DNA from: Pseudomonas abyssi
GTDB taxonomy: Bacteria; Pseudomonadota; Gammaproteobacteria; Pseudomonadales; Pseudomonadaceae
DNA length: 64,000 nucleotides
Direction of reading: 5' to 3'
Assembly (NCBI RefSeq): GCF_002307495.1
Contig: NZ_NTMR01000012.1
Coordinates: forward strand, 62,001-126,000
Part shown: one piece after another, positions 8,233 to 17,024 of the stretch
Layout of the letters: every line of letters starts with the position of its first letter
How positions within the stretch are numbered: the first letter of the stretch is position 1
Translations under genes and position numbers: made by a program
The notes under the pieces: generated by a model
The model's input: the letters and a program-made list of their open reading frames with translations, nothing else
Databases searched by the model: none
Told to the model about the DNA's origin: nothing

Positions 8233-8906
8233 TGCGCCGGCTCCGAAAGGCTGTAACCAACCCCGTGCACGGTATGAATCAGCGGCGTTTCAAAAGGTTT
8301 GTCGACGATCTGCCGCAACTGATGAATGTGGCTGCGCAGGCTATCGCTGTCGGGCAGTTCGTCGCCCCAGAGCGCCTCTTCCAGCACAGTACGGCGAATC
8401 ACCGCCGGGCTCTTGCGCATCAGCACTTCCAGCAGCTTGAGCCCGACCGGGTTGAGCTTGAGCGCTTTGCCCGCGCGGCTGACCTGCAGGGTGTCCAGGT
8501 CATAGCTCAGATCACCCACCTCAAGCCGGTGGCGTCCGCCACCACTGCTGCGGCGCAGGATGGCTTCAATACGGGCTACCAGTTCGGATAGCGCAAAGGG
8601 TTTGAGCAGGTAATCATCGGCGCCAACCTTCAGGCCCTTGAGCCGATCGTCCAGCGCATCACGCGCGGTCAGCATGATAATCGGCGTGTCACGGCCTGCG
8701 TCCTCGCGCAGACGCTGACACAGCTGATAGCCGTCCATGCCCGGCAGCATGATATCCAGCACAATCAGATCGTAGTGCTCGCTGACCGCCAGATGCAGCC
8801 CCGAAATCCCATCCTGGGCGCAGTCCACCGTGTAGCCCTTGAGCTGCAGGTAGTCCATCACGTTGGCGAGGATATCGCGGTTATCCTCAATGACCAGAAT
8901 ACGCAT
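8229..8906 (-). CDS. colR: Response regulator ColR
   Basis: OmpR/PhoB-type response regulator of 225 residues. The receiver domain has the acidic pair in MRILVIEDNRDIL, the phosphoacceptor Asp in DLIVLDIMLPGMDG and the conserved Lys in DDYLLKPFALSEL. The C-terminal winged helix ends with LRSHIHQLRQIVDKPFETPLIHTVHGVGYSL. ColRS in pseudomonads protects outer-membrane integrity under metal stress and controls LPS-modifying genes. Identity is supported by the downstream colS, methyltransferase and LPS-kinase genes. Confidence 0.93.
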   Translation of the reverse strand: MRILVIEDNRDILANVMDYLQLKGYTVDCAQDGISGLHLAVSEHYDLIVLDIMLPGMDGYQLCQRLREDAGRDTPIIMLTARDALDDRLKGLKVGADDYLLKPFALSELVARIEAILRRSSGGGRHRLEVGDLSYDLDTLQVSRAGKALKLNPVGLKLLEVLMRKSPAVIRRTVLEEALWGDELPDSDSLRSHIHQLRQIVDKPFETPLIHTVHGVGYSLSEPAQ

Positions 8907-8935
8907 GCAGGGGGCTCTCCGGAAACAGCGCAGCT

Positions 8936-8950
8936 TGACAAAATTTTCAC
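8936..8950 (+). promoter_or_regulatory. Possible ColR site between colR and the divergent envelope operon
   Basis: The 113-base divergent gap contains TTGACAAAATTTTCAC (8935-8950). It holds the TTTTCAC core reported for ColR, with a TTGAC element one base further away than the published spacing. It lies 71 bases before the start at 9021 and 30 bases from the colR start. It could serve either direction. Confidence 0.4.
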
Positions 8951-9020
8951 AGCGCGTTGACGCTGCGCCGACAGCAAGATCACCACACTGCGACGGTCGA
9001 TTTCAACTACGGACCGTCAC

Positions 9021-10985
9021 ATGCCCCTGCTCAAATCCGTCCAAGCCCGCTTTCTTGGCCTGCTCGCAGCCCTCTGGCTCGGTGTTTTCTTCGTTACCCG
9101 CTCGACCCTGCTGCTGATGACCCATCTGAGCGAAGCCCAGCTCAGCCTGGGCGACGTGCTGCGCCTGTACGGCGAGGGTGTGATCTACGATGTCAGCTTT
9201 CTGCTCTACGCTTTAGCACCGCTGGCGCTTTACCTGCTGCTGTGCCCAGGCTGGCTCTGGCGAAAGCGCTGGCATCTGCGGGTACTGCAGGTGGCAATGA
9301 CCATCGGCGTGTTCCTGATGCTGTTTACCGCCGTGGCCGAATGGCTGTTCTGGGATGAGTTCGGCGTGCGTTTCAACTTTATCGCCGTCGACTATCTGGT
9401 CTACTCCGACGAGGTGATCAACAACATCCTTGAGTCCTACCCGGTCTATCCGCTGCTGGCAGCGCTGACCGTCATCGCCGTGATCACCACCGCGCTGCTG
9501 CAACCACGGGTGCGCCGCATCGCTGCCGCTCCGCTGCTGAGCTGGCCCCAGCGTGGCGTCAGCCTGGCTGGCGCCGTGACCACGATCACCTTGAGCATTG
9601 TCATCATTGGCCAGAACTTCCCGCGCAGCCCGGGCGGTAACGCCTACCAGCATGAGCTGGCCAGCAACGGGCCGTACCAGTTCTTTGCCGCCTTCCGGAA
9701 CAACGAACTGGACTACACCCAGTTCTACCCGCAGTTGCCCGAGGCCACCGCCGCCAAGAGCCTGCGTGATGAAGTCAGCGAGCCGAACGCCCGCTTTGTC
9801 GACACCGACCCGATGGGCATTCGCCGGCAGATCGATAACCCCGGCCAGCCGCGCAAGCTGAACCTGATTCTGGTCACCATCGAGAGCCTCAGCGCCAAAT
9901 ACATGGGCAGCGAAGGCGATGCGCGTAACCTGACACCGAACCTCGATGCCCTGCGCAAGCAGAGCCTCTACTTCAACCAGTTCTACGCCACCGGCACCCG
10001 CACCACCCGCGGCCTGGAAGCCATCACCCTGTCGATCCCGCCGACCCCCGGCCGCTCGATCGTCAAGCGCATCGGCCGCGAAACCGGGTTTGCCAGCCTC
10101 GGCCAGCAACTCGGCGCGCAGGGCTACGACAGCGTGTTCGTCTACGGCGGTCGTGGCTACTTCGACAACATGAATGCGTTCTTCGCCGGCAACGGTTACC
10201 GGGTAGTCGATCAGGCCAGCGTGCCTGACGAGGAAGTGACCTTCACCAACGCCTGGGGCATGAGCGACGAAGACCTCTACAACCAGACCCTGAAGCTGGC
10301 CGACGCCGATGCTGCCGCCGGCAAGCCGTTCCTGCTGCAGCTGATGACCACCTCCAACCACCGCCCCTACAGCTACCCGGAAGGCCGCATCGACATCCCC
10401 TCCGGCACCGGTCGTGAAGGTGCGGTGAAATACACCGACTACGCCATTGGCCAGTTTCTGGAGCAAGCGCGTGAGAAACCCTGGTTCAAGGACACCGTCT
10501 TCGTGTTCGTTGCCGACCACACCGCCGGCAGCGCCGGCAAGGAAGACCTGCCGGTGCACAACTACCACATCCCGCTGTTCGTCTACGCCCCGGGCCTGAT
10601 CGACGCCCGCGAGGACAGCCGCGTGGCCAGCCAGATCGATCTGGCACCGACGCTGATGGGCCTGCTGAACATGGATTACACCTCGACCTTCTTCGGCCAC
10701 AACCTGCTGCGCGCGGATACCGGCCCGGGGCGGGCGCTGATCGGTAACTATCAGCATCTGGGCCTGTTTGACGGTCAGGATCTGGCGATCCTCAGCCCGC
10801 GCGGCCTGATCCGTCGGCACGACGACGCCATGGACCTGAGCGTAGAAAAGGCGGCGCAGGCCACTGATCCGCTGGTCCGTCGCGCCATCGCCTACTACGA
10901 GGGCGCCAGCTACGACTACGGCCACCAGCTATTGGCGTGGCAACCTTCCAGCAGCCACCCTGTCCGTCAGGTAAGCCAGCGATGA
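9021..10985 (+). CDS. LTA synthase family / sulfatase-fold envelope transferase (second copy)
   Basis: Inner-membrane protein of 654 residues. It has five predicted N-terminal helices and a periplasmic sulfatase-fold domain from about residue 280. LILVTIESLSAKYMG supplies the metal-binding Glu, YATGTRTTRGLEAI contains the expected nucleophile Thr, and FVFVADHTAG the Asp-His pair. It is only distantly similar to the protein at 2956-5019: the active-site Thr context is GTRTTRG here and GTHTHQG there. It starts an operon with a PAP2 phosphatase (4-base overlap) and a tyrosine phosphatase-like protein. Phosphoglycerol or phosphoethanolamine transfer to periplasmic glycan or lipid is the likely chemistry; the substrate is not determinable. 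Confidence 0.87.
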   Translation: MPLLKSVQARFLGLLAALWLGVFFVTRSTLLLMTHLSEAQLSLGDVLRLYGEGVIYDVSFLLYALAPLALYLLLCPGWLWRKRWHLRVLQVAMTIGVFLMLFTAVAEWLFWDEFGVRFNFIAVDYLVYSDEVINNILESYPVYPLLAALTVIAVITTALLQPRVRRIAAAPLLSWPQRGVSLAGAVTTITLSIVIIGQNFPRSPGGNAYQHELASNGPYQFFAAFRNNELDYTQFYPQLPEATAAKSLRDEVSEPNARFVDTDPMGIRRQIDNPGQPRKLNLILVTIESLSAKYMGSEGDARNLTPNLDALRKQSLYFNQFYATGTRTTRGLEAITLSIPPTPGRSIVKRIGRETGFASLGQQLGAQGYDSVFVYGGRGYFDNMNAFFAGNGYRVVDQASVPDEEVTFTNAWGMSDEDLYNQTLKLADADAAAGKPFLLQLMTTSNHRPYSYPEGRIDIPSGTGREGAVKYTDYAIGQFLEQAREKPWFKDTVFVFVADHTAGSAGKEDLPVHNYHIPLFVYAPGLIDAREDSRVASQIDLAPTLMGLLNMDYTSTFFGHNLLRADTGPGRALIGNYQHLGLFDGQDLAILSPRGLIRRHDDAMDLSVEKAAQATDPLVRRAIAYYEGASYDYGHQLLAWQPSSSHPVRQVSQR

Positions 10986-11725
10986 GCCGCAGCGCGCGCC
11001 CAACGCGCCCCTTTCCGGTCGGTCGCTGGCTGCTGATTCCGGCAGCAGTCATGGCGCTGATGCTGGTGTTTGACACCAGCGCGCTGGATTTCTGGTTCTC
11101 CGGCCTGTTCTACGTGCCGGGCGACGGCTTCGTCGGCCGCCACAGCTTCTTCCTCGAGGACATCCTGCACGACCGGGTCAAGCAGGCCGTCATCCTGATC
11201 GGCGTGCTGGCGATCATTGGCTTTCTCCTCAGCCTGCTGCCGGCCCGGCTGCGGCGCTGGCGGCCGGAGCTGGGCTATCTGGTGCTGTCGCTGGCCTTGG
11301 CTACCAGTCTGGTCACGCCGCTCAAGCAGCTGACCAACGTGCCCTGCCCCTGGAGTCTGGTGCAGTACGGCGGCACGGAGATTCACACGCCGCTGCTGTC
11401 GGCCCGCCCGGACAGCAACAAGGCCGGACGCTGCTGGCCCGGCGGTCATGCCTCCTCCGGGTTCTCGCTGCTGGCCTTGTTCTTTGCCCTGCGTGACCGC
11501 TTTCCGCGAGCCGCCCGCGGCGCCCTGATCGGCGCACTGGCACTCGGCAGCGTGTTGTCACTCGGGCGCACCATGCAGGGCGCGCATTTCCTCTCGCACA
11601 ACGTCTGGACCCTGTTGTTCGACTGGTGCATCGCGCTGCTCTGCTACCGGCTGCTGCTGTACCGCCCGGCCCCACAGCCAAACACAATTACTCAACTAGG
11701 GGAGCTGCGCCATGAAACTGCGTAA
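10982..11725 (+). CDS. PAP2-family membrane phosphatase
   Basis: Integral membrane acid phosphatase of 247 residues with about six helices and the three-part PAP2 active site in variant form. Motif 1 is KQLTNVPCPW (Cys in place of the usual Arg before Pro), motif 2 is CWPGGHASSGFS, and motif 3 is GRTMQGAHFLSHN with the catalytic His. The family removes phosphate from lipid phosphates or transfers it between lipids at the periplasmic face. The ATG overlaps the stop of the upstream transferase (ATGA), showing coupling. The order transferase-PAP2-tyrosine phosphatase suggests envelope lipid phosphate metabolism. Confidence 0.88.
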   Translation: MSRSARPTRPFPVGRWLLIPAAVMALMLVFDTSALDFWFSGLFYVPGDGFVGRHSFFLEDILHDRVKQAVILIGVLAIIGFLLSLLPARLRRWRPELGYLVLSLALATSLVTPLKQLTNVPCPWSLVQYGGTEIHTPLLSARPDSNKAGRCWPGGHASSGFSLLALFFALRDRFPRAARGALIGALALGSVLSLGRTMQGAHFLSHNVWTLLFDWCIALLCYRLLLYRPAPQPNTITQLGELRHETA

Positions 11726-12425
11726 TCTGATGCTGGCCACCGGCCTGCCGCTGCTGGCCTTTACTGTCGTTGCACTGGCCCGCCCGGACGTGCTGCGCAG
11801 CGATCAGGTCCAGATGCCCGCTGCTACCCTCGCTGCGGGCCAAGCCCGCCCTGCCGACTGGGCCACTCCGGTCGACCCGGCACTGCGGCTCTACCGCATC
11901 GCGCCCAACCTGTACCGCAGCGCACTGCCGGATGGTGAAGACTTGCCGACCCTTCAGGCCCAGGGCATCAGTACCGTTATCAACTTCTACCAGCGCAACG
12001 ACGATTGGCTGAGCGGCAGCAACCTGACCGCCGTCCACGAGCCACTGCACGCCGACCGGGTGACCGACGCCGACGTGATTCGGGTGCTGCGTGAGATTCG
12101 CGCTGGTCAGCAACAAGGCAAGGTGCTGATCCATTGCAAGCACGGCCAGAACCGCACCGGCCTGATGGCCGCCATGTACCGCATCGTGTTTGATGGCTGG
12201 AGCCGCGAACAGGCCATGGCGGAAATGCTCGAGGGCGGCTTTGGCGACGGCGAGCTGATGAGCGATGCGGTCGGCTACCTCAACCGCGTGAATGTAGCTG
12301 CGGTACGCGACGCCGTGGCCAGCGGCGCATGCAGCACCAACGCCATGGCACTGTGTCAGCTGCGCGCGCTATGGCAACGAGCCGACCCTTTGCCTGATCA
12401 GCGTATGGCCATGGAAGGGGGCTGA
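11712..12425 (+). CDS. Exported dual-specificity/tyrosine phosphatase-like protein
   Basis: Protein of 237 residues beginning with a membrane-targeting segment (LMLATGLPLLAFTVVALA), so the phosphatase domain is probably periplasmic or membrane-tethered. The cysteine-phosphatase signature VLIHCKHGQNRTG (C-x5-R) is intact, and the general-acid loop is probably near HEPLHADRVTD. RIAPNLYRSALP and INFYQRNDDW are typical of bacterial DSP-like enzymes. It overlaps the PAP2 gene by 14 bases. A phosphoinositide- or lipid-phosphate-type substrate is possible given the operon; protein phosphotyrosine is the other option. Confidence 0.83.
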   Translation: MKLRNLMLATGLPLLAFTVVALARPDVLRSDQVQMPAATLAAGQARPADWATPVDPALRLYRIAPNLYRSALPDGEDLPTLQAQGISTVINFYQRNDDWLSGSNLTAVHEPLHADRVTDADVIRVLREIRAGQQQGKVLIHCKHGQNRTGLMAAMYRIVFDGWSREQAMAEMLEGGFGDGELMSDAVGYLNRVNVAAVRDAVASGACSTNAMALCQLRALWQRADPLPDQRMAMEGG

Positions 12426-12432
12426 CGCTGCG

Positions 12433-13269
12433 TCATTCGAGCCCCTGCCAGACCAGCTCTCCGACAATCTGGTCAGCCGGCACGCTGCCAAAGTAGCGAC
12501 TGTCATTGGAGTTGTCGCGGTTATCGCCCAGAAAGAAGTAATGTCCGGCCGGCACCTTGAAGGTGCGGACCTCGGTGGGCGGCGCATCATCCAACTGCTG
12601 GATACGATAGCTTTGCGGGCCGTTGTCCTCACGATAGACATGCAGGCCCGCAGCGGATACCAGCTCGGTACGCGCCAGGGTCTGGCCGTTGATCACAACC
12701 CCGTCCGGGGTCAGCGCGATAATGTCGCCCGGCAGGGCCATCAGGCGTTTGACGTAAAGCATCTCATGCCCCGGTGGATAAAACACATAGACCTGACCAC
12801 GGCGCAGGCGTGCGGTATCCACATGGCCACTGCCCGGCAGGCGCAGGCCGAACAGGCTGCGATGGGCGAAGCCCCACTTCTGGGCGATAAACAGGTCACC
12901 TTCGCGCAGGGTGGGATGCATGGAGGCGGACGGCACCGAGTAAGGCTCGTAAAGGTAGGTGCGCGTACCCAGGATTATCGCCATCAGCAGCAGGTAAAGC
13001 CCGACCGGCACCCAGGCACGACAGTACCAGCGCCGAGGTTGGGTCGGATCATAACGACGCGCGATCAGCGCCGCATGCAGCGGGCACAACACACTGAATA
13101 ACAGCGTCAGCGCCCAACCGAAGTACCAATCCACTCCGGCGCACACCAGGCTGGCGACGAGGTACAGCCAGAACAGCCCTGGCCGGTTGACGTACAGGAA
13201 GACAAAGGGCTGCAGGAAGATGCCCAGCACCACGCTGAGCCAGATTCGGGGGGACCAGGATGCCGGCAC
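12433..13269 (-). CDS. lepB: Signal peptidase I with extended N-terminal membrane region
   Basis: Serine endopeptidase of 278 residues that removes signal peptides at the outer face of the inner membrane. The catalytic Ser is in YSVPSASMHPTLREGD, the general-base Lys in YVKRLMALPGD, and box E is FLGDNRDNSNDSRYFG. About four helices precede the catalytic domain, more than the two of E. coli LepB. An AAGGAG ribosome site lies five bases before the GTG at 13269. A TTG nine codons upstream (13296) is open but lacks such a site, so 13269 is preferred. A second, housekeeping lepB would be expected elsewhere. Confidence 0.88.
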   Translation of the reverse strand: MPASWSPRIWLSVVLGIFLQPFVFLYVNRPGLFWLYLVASLVCAGVDWYFGWALTLLFSVLCPLHAALIARRYDPTQPRRWYCRAWVPVGLYLLLMAIILGTRTYLYEPYSVPSASMHPTLREGDLFIAQKWGFAHRSLFGLRLPGSGHVDTARLRRGQVYVFYPPGHEMLYVKRLMALPGDIIALTPDGVVINGQTLARTELVSAAGLHVYREDNGPQSYRIQQLDDAPPTEVRTFKVPAGHYFFLGDNRDNSNDSRYFGSVPADQIVGELVWQGLE

Positions 13270-13329
13270 AACCACTCCTTGGAAAGCGGGCCCCAACGGC
13301 CCAATCCGGAGTTGGACCGCGGCGGCGGC

Positions 13330-14256
13330 TCAGGGTTGCAGCTGATGTCTGTCCAGCGGTCCGAAACGCTCGGCGTAGATAACGCTGACCCAGTCGATAA
13401 AGACCCGAACCCGCCGCGACGGCTGGCGATGGCGCGGATACAGGGCGTGCACCGGCAAGCCCGGACTCGGGTAGCCAGCCAGCACCTCGACCAGCTCGCC
13501 ATTGGCCAGCTCGCGCTCGACACGATAGCGCGGCAGCTGAATCAACCCGCAGCCGCGCAGCGCACAGGCGACATAACTGTCTGCGTCATTGACATCGATA
13601 CGGCTGGCCAGCTCAACCCGCCGCACCACGCCGTCGACCAGAAACTCGAAGGGGTAGCGGCGATCCTGATGACGGGCAAAAAAGCCGACTGCCAGGTGCG
13701 CGGCCAGCTCATCCGGATGCTGCGGACGGCCGTAGCGCTGCAGATAGTCCGGGCTGGCGCAGGTGACCTCGGGGATCAGCGCCAGCGGCCTGGCACTCAG
13801 CGACGAATCCTCAGGCATGCCGCTGCGAACCACACAATCCACGCCTTCGGCGACCAGATCCACCAGCCGGTCGCCGCTGCCGACCACCAGATGAATCCGC
13901 GGGTACAGGCGCTGAAAGCTGTCGATATGCGGCAGCACGATGCGCGAGGCATGGGAGCCGTGCAAATCCAGCCGCAGCGTGCCTTCGGGCTCACGCGCAC
14001 GCCTGGCCACATCCTCGTCGGCGGCCTCCAGCTCGGCCAGAATCCGCTGGCAGCGCTGGTAGTACTGCTGACCATCCAGCGTGGCCGTCACCTTGCGCGT
14101 GGTGCGCTCCAGCAGACGCGCGCCCAAACGTTCTTCCAGCGCCTTGATCGCGTGGGTTGCGGTCGCTCGCGGAATACTCAGGTCCGCCGCCGCCCGAGTA
14201 AAGCTGCCCTGTTCGACGATACGCACGAACAGCCGCAGGCTGTCAAAACGATCCAT
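13330..14256 (-). CDS. LysR family transcriptional regulator
   Basis: Regulator of 308 residues. The N-terminal winged helix-turn-helix is MDRFDSLRLFVRIVEQGSFTR through LSIPRATATHAIKALEERLGARLLERT, and a substrate-binding-like effector domain follows (LRLDLHGSHASRIVLPHI onward). The sequence style resembles regulators of aromatic-compound or quinone reductases of the CrgA-like clade. It is divergent from the SDR gene at 14359, with about 100 bases between, and probably controls that gene and itself. Confidence 0.9.
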   Translation of the reverse strand: MDRFDSLRLFVRIVEQGSFTRAAADLSIPRATATHAIKALEERLGARLLERTTRKVTATLDGQQYYQRCQRILAELEAADEDVARRAREPEGTLRLDLHGSHASRIVLPHIDSFQRLYPRIHLVVGSGDRLVDLVAEGVDCVVRSGMPEDSSLSARPLALIPEVTCASPDYLQRYGRPQHPDELAAHLAVGFFARHQDRRYPFEFLVDGVVRRVELASRIDVNDADSYVACALRGCGLIQLPRYRVERELANGELVEVLAGYPSPGLPVHALYPRHRQPSRRVRVFIDWVSVIYAERFGPLDRHQLQP

Positions 14257-14358
14257 AGGGATTGTTGTTCCTGATTGAATTCTCTTGGCAGTTTAGCGGC
14301 ATTTATCCATATGCACGCAACAACAATACTAGGCCACCACTCAACGGGAGACACCACC

Positions 14359-15093
14359 ATGACAACGCCAAACACCGCGCTGGTGACCGGCGCATCCCGC
14401 GGCATCGGCCGCGCCATTGCCCAGCGTCTGGCTGCCGACGGCTTCACCGTCATCGTCAACTACGCACGTGACGCCGCCGCTGCAGCGGATACCGTGACCG
14501 AGATAACAGCAGCCGGCGGCAAGGCCGTTGCCCTGCAGGCCGACGTCAGTGACCCGCAACAACTGCAGCAGCTGTTCAGCGATGCCGTTCAGGCCGCCGG
14601 TCCGCTCGCCACCATCGTGCACAACGCCGGCATTCTGCCGATGGCCAACATCGCTCTGGAGCACCTTGAGTCCTTCGATCAATGTGTGGCAGTTAACCTG
14701 CGCAGCACCTTTCTGCTGATGGGCCACGCCCGTGAGCAGCTCAGCGAGGGCGGCCGCTTTGTCGCGCTGTCCAGCAGCGTGCTGGCGCGCAACTTCCCCG
14801 GCTACGGGCCCTACATCGCCGCCAAAGCCGGGGTTGAGGGGCTTATTCGGGTATTCGCCAACGAGCTGCGCGGCCGCCAGATCACCGCCAACGCAGTCGC
14901 TCCGGGGCCGGTAGCAACCGAGCTGTTCTTCAAGGGGAAAACGCCGGAGCAGATCGCCCAGCTGGCGGCGATGAATCCGCTGGAGCGCCTGGGCGAGCCG
15001 GAGGATATCGCCAACACCGTGGCCTTTCTTTGCAGCCAGGACGGTGGCTGGGTCAACGGTCAGGTGCTGCGCGCCAACGGCGGTTTTGCCTGA
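14359..15093 (+). CDS. Short-chain dehydrogenase/reductase
   Basis: NAD(P)-dependent oxidoreductase of the FabG-like classical SDR family, 244 residues. The cofactor site is TALVTGASRGIGRAIA, the structural motif is HNAGILP, and the catalytic Ser and Tyr-Lys are in ALSSSVLARNFPGYGPYIAAKAGVEG. The C-terminus NAVAPGPVATELF through DGGWVNGQVLRANGG is typical. The ATG at 14359 has GGGAG 8 bases upstream; the longer frame has no ribosome site. The substrate is not predictable; the divergent LysR gene is the probable regulator. Confidence 0.9.
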   Translation: MTTPNTALVTGASRGIGRAIAQRLAADGFTVIVNYARDAAAAADTVTEITAAGGKAVALQADVSDPQQLQQLFSDAVQAAGPLATIVHNAGILPMANIALEHLESFDQCVAVNLRSTFLLMGHAREQLSEGGRFVALSSSVLARNFPGYGPYIAAKAGVEGLIRVFANELRGRQITANAVAPGPVATELFFKGKTPEQIAQLAAMNPLERLGEPEDIANTVAFLCSQDGGWVNGQVLRANGGFA

Positions 15094-15095
15094 GC

Positions 15096-15485
15096 TCAGC
15101 TCTCTGCGCTCTGCTCCAGACGGAAGATCAGGACGCAGAGCAGCAGGGCCGGCAGATTGGTCGATACCGGGTTGAACGCCTCGATCAGCAGCATCGGAGT
15201 GAACACCGCGACGTAGGCGAGCAGCCCAACCAGTCCAAGCCCAGCGGCGAGTACCGGCCAGCGGCCAAACAAACCAAACAGAATCACCAGCCCCAACACC
15301 ACTTCTGCCAAGCCGGCCAGAGGCGACACCACCCGCGCATCCAGGCCCAGCCCGGCCGCCTCGACCATCTGCACCTCAACCGGGCTGAGAAACAGCAGCT
15401 TGGGCACCAGGCCGTGGTAGATAAAGACCAACGCCAGCATCCAGCGACACCAGCGCGCCATCGTCAGCGCGTCCTGCCTACTCAT
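15096..15485 (-). CDS. DoxX-like membrane protein
   Basis: Four-helix membrane protein (129 residues) of the DoxX/DoxD-like superfamily. It has RWCRWMLALVFIYHGLVPKL, LAGLAEVVLGLVILFGLF, LAAGLGLVGLLAYVAVF and PALLLCVLIFRLEQ. The function of this group is not established. Its ATG overlaps by 8 bases the stop of the thiol-disulfide oxidoreductase-like gene upstream. The DCC-DoxX pairing is common in proteobacteria and suggests a shared redox role. Confidence 0.82.
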   Translation of the reverse strand: MSRQDALTMARWCRWMLALVFIYHGLVPKLLFLSPVEVQMVEAAGLGLDARVVSPLAGLAEVVLGLVILFGLFGRWPVLAAGLGLVGLLAYVAVFTPMLLIEAFNPVSTNLPALLLCVLIFRLEQSAES

Positions 15486-15888
15486 CGACAAAGCGCCCCG
15501 CGTGATCAGCCGACGGCAGCTGGCACAGCTCGTAGCGGCCAAACAGCCGGTAGCGATTCAGCGCGATACGGTCGTACAGCCAGTCGCGCAGCGGCCGCGG
15601 AATCAGTCGAAACACCAGCAGTCCACGCCACGGCCAGCCAAGCCGCTTCATCACGAAGAAGAACGCCGCACTTTTCTCAAAGCAGCGCTGCCCATCGCTC
15701 ACCAGCATGGTTTCAAAGGTATCGGTCGGATAACCGTGTTGCGCCAACAGCCGCTGGCCAGCCGCCGACTGCACGCTGCAGAGCCGGAAGCGATGCTCAG
15801 CATCATGCGCGATGATGAAGTTGGCCCAGGCGCTGCAGAGCTTGCAGACCCCGTCGAACAGAATCACCGGCGACTCGGCAACGGTCAT
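15478..15888 (-). CDS. DCC-family thiol-disulfide oxidoreductase (DUF393)
   Basis: Protein of 136 residues with the family-defining motif VILFDGVCKLCSAWANFII (D-G-V-C-x-x-C) near the N-terminus, then LCSVQSAAGQ and FFVMKRLGWPWRGL. The CxxC suggests a thioredoxin-like redox activity, but no substrate is known. It is followed by, and overlaps, the DoxX-like gene, and is preceded 11 bases upstream by an RDD membrane protein gene. Confidence 0.88.
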   Translation of the reverse strand: MTVAESPVILFDGVCKLCSAWANFIIAHDAEHRFRLCSVQSAAGQRLLAQHGYPTDTFETMLVSDGQRCFEKSAAFFFVMKRLGWPWRGLLVFRLIPRPLRDWLYDRIALNRYRLFGRYELCQLPSADHAGRFVDE

Positions 15889-15899
15889 GACGGCGTTCC

Positions 15900-16352
15900 T
15901 TAGTCTCGGCCTTCGAAGCGCACCGGCTCACGGGGTTCGACAATCACCACACTGCCGCCGATCTTGTCGTGCCAGCCCTGCTTACGTGCATCGAACGCGA
16001 CCCAGAGAAAGCCCAGGCACAGCGGCAAGGCAGACACGAAATAGCCGATATAGCGCAGCACGCACTGGCCCAGCGGCAATGGCTCCCCGGTGCGCGCATC
16101 GACCACCCGCAAGCGCAGCAACATCTTGCCGGGTGTACCGAGAAAGCGGCGCCAGAACCAGAGCGTGGCAATAAAGGGCACGATATAGCTGAGCAGGACG
16201 TCCCAGACGCCATGCACCATGGTTTCATCGATCCAGTAGCTTTCACCGTAGATCAGCGCCAGCGGCACCATCAGCACCAGTCCGAAAATCACAGAATCGA
16301 TAATGGTGGCGCCGAAACGCAGCCAGAAACCGGCGTATTGGGGTTCGCTCAT
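15900..16352 (-). CDS. RDD family membrane protein
   Basis: Membrane protein of 150 residues. The N-terminal YAGFWLRFGATIIDSVIF contains the Arg and Asp residues that name the RDD family. Two further hydrophobic segments follow (VLLSYIVPFIATLWFW, RYIGYFVSALPLCLGFLWVAF), then the conserved KQGWHDKIGGSVVI. The function is unknown; transport roles have been proposed for some relatives. It probably forms a unit with the DCC and DoxX genes downstream. Confidence 0.87.
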   Translation of the reverse strand: MSEPQYAGFWLRFGATIIDSVIFGLVLMVPLALIYGESYWIDETMVHGVWDVLLSYIVPFIATLWFWRRFLGTPGKMLLRLRVVDARTGEPLPLGQCVLRYIGYFVSALPLCLGFLWVAFDARKQGWHDKIGGSVVIVEPREPVRFEGRD

Positions 16353-16454
16353 GGTCAGTCCTTTGGGCAGATGAGAATCCCGCGAGCATATCAGGCTTGG
16401 CCTGCGCCGTGTGCGCTCCGCGCGCTGTCAAGCCAGCGCATGGCAGCGCCACAT

Positions 16455-17024
16455 CTATCGGGTCGCAACAAAAGCCGAAGGCGTCTGCCCGAACTGTTTA
16501 CGGAAGGCCGTGCTGTAGGCGCTATGGCTGTCATAGCCGCAGGCGAGCGCGACCTGAGTGATCGGCAACCCCTGCAGCAACAGCGTCAGCGACGACATCA
16601 ACCGCAGCTGCTGTCGCCACCTGCCGAACGTCATGCCGGTGGCCTGCAAAAAACGCCGCTGGAACGTCTTGTCGCCGATGGCCAGCCTGCTCGCCCACTC
16701 GGCAGCCGTGGCGCTATCGCCCGGATCGTCCACCAGTGCCTGACACACCTGCTGCAGGGCGCTGTCAGCGCCACCAGCCGGCCACGGCAAATGCAGCGGC
16801 AGCAGCGGCTGAGCGTGCAGCTCCTCAACCAGCAGCTCGCCAAGCAACTGCCTGCGCCGGACACCACCAGGGATATCGCTTTGGGTCAGCGCCATGATCA
16901 GCTCCCGCAGCAAGCCCGAGACATGCACCACGCAGTCGACCGCAGGCAGGCGCGCGCATAGGTCCTCACGCACGAACAGACCATGCGCCTGCAGCGCAAC
17001 GGGCACCACCAGCCAAGGCGGCAT
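16455..17024 (-). pseudogene. 5'-truncated AraC-family regulator
   Basis: The frame holds the C-terminal half of a cupin-type AraC regulator. VPVALQAHGLFVREDLCARLP is the end of the sensor domain, VSGLLRELIMALTQ the linker helix, and the double helix-turn-helix runs from SATAAEWASRL through FGRWRQQLRLMSSL to CGYDSHSAYSTAFRKQFGQTPSAF. The N-terminal cupin domain of roughly 75-85 residues is missing. Upstream of the junction near 17005-17012 the frame reads the antisense of a leuA fragment. A product from the ATG at 17024 would lack the sensor domain but keep DNA binding, so residual function cannot be excluded. Confidence 0.72.

Noticed and set aside
16894-17007. N-terminal part of the plus-strand frame that runs into the leuA fragment
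   Set aside because: It is the antisense of the AraC remnant (residues around VREDLCARLP and VSGLLREL) and has no resemblance to LeuA.
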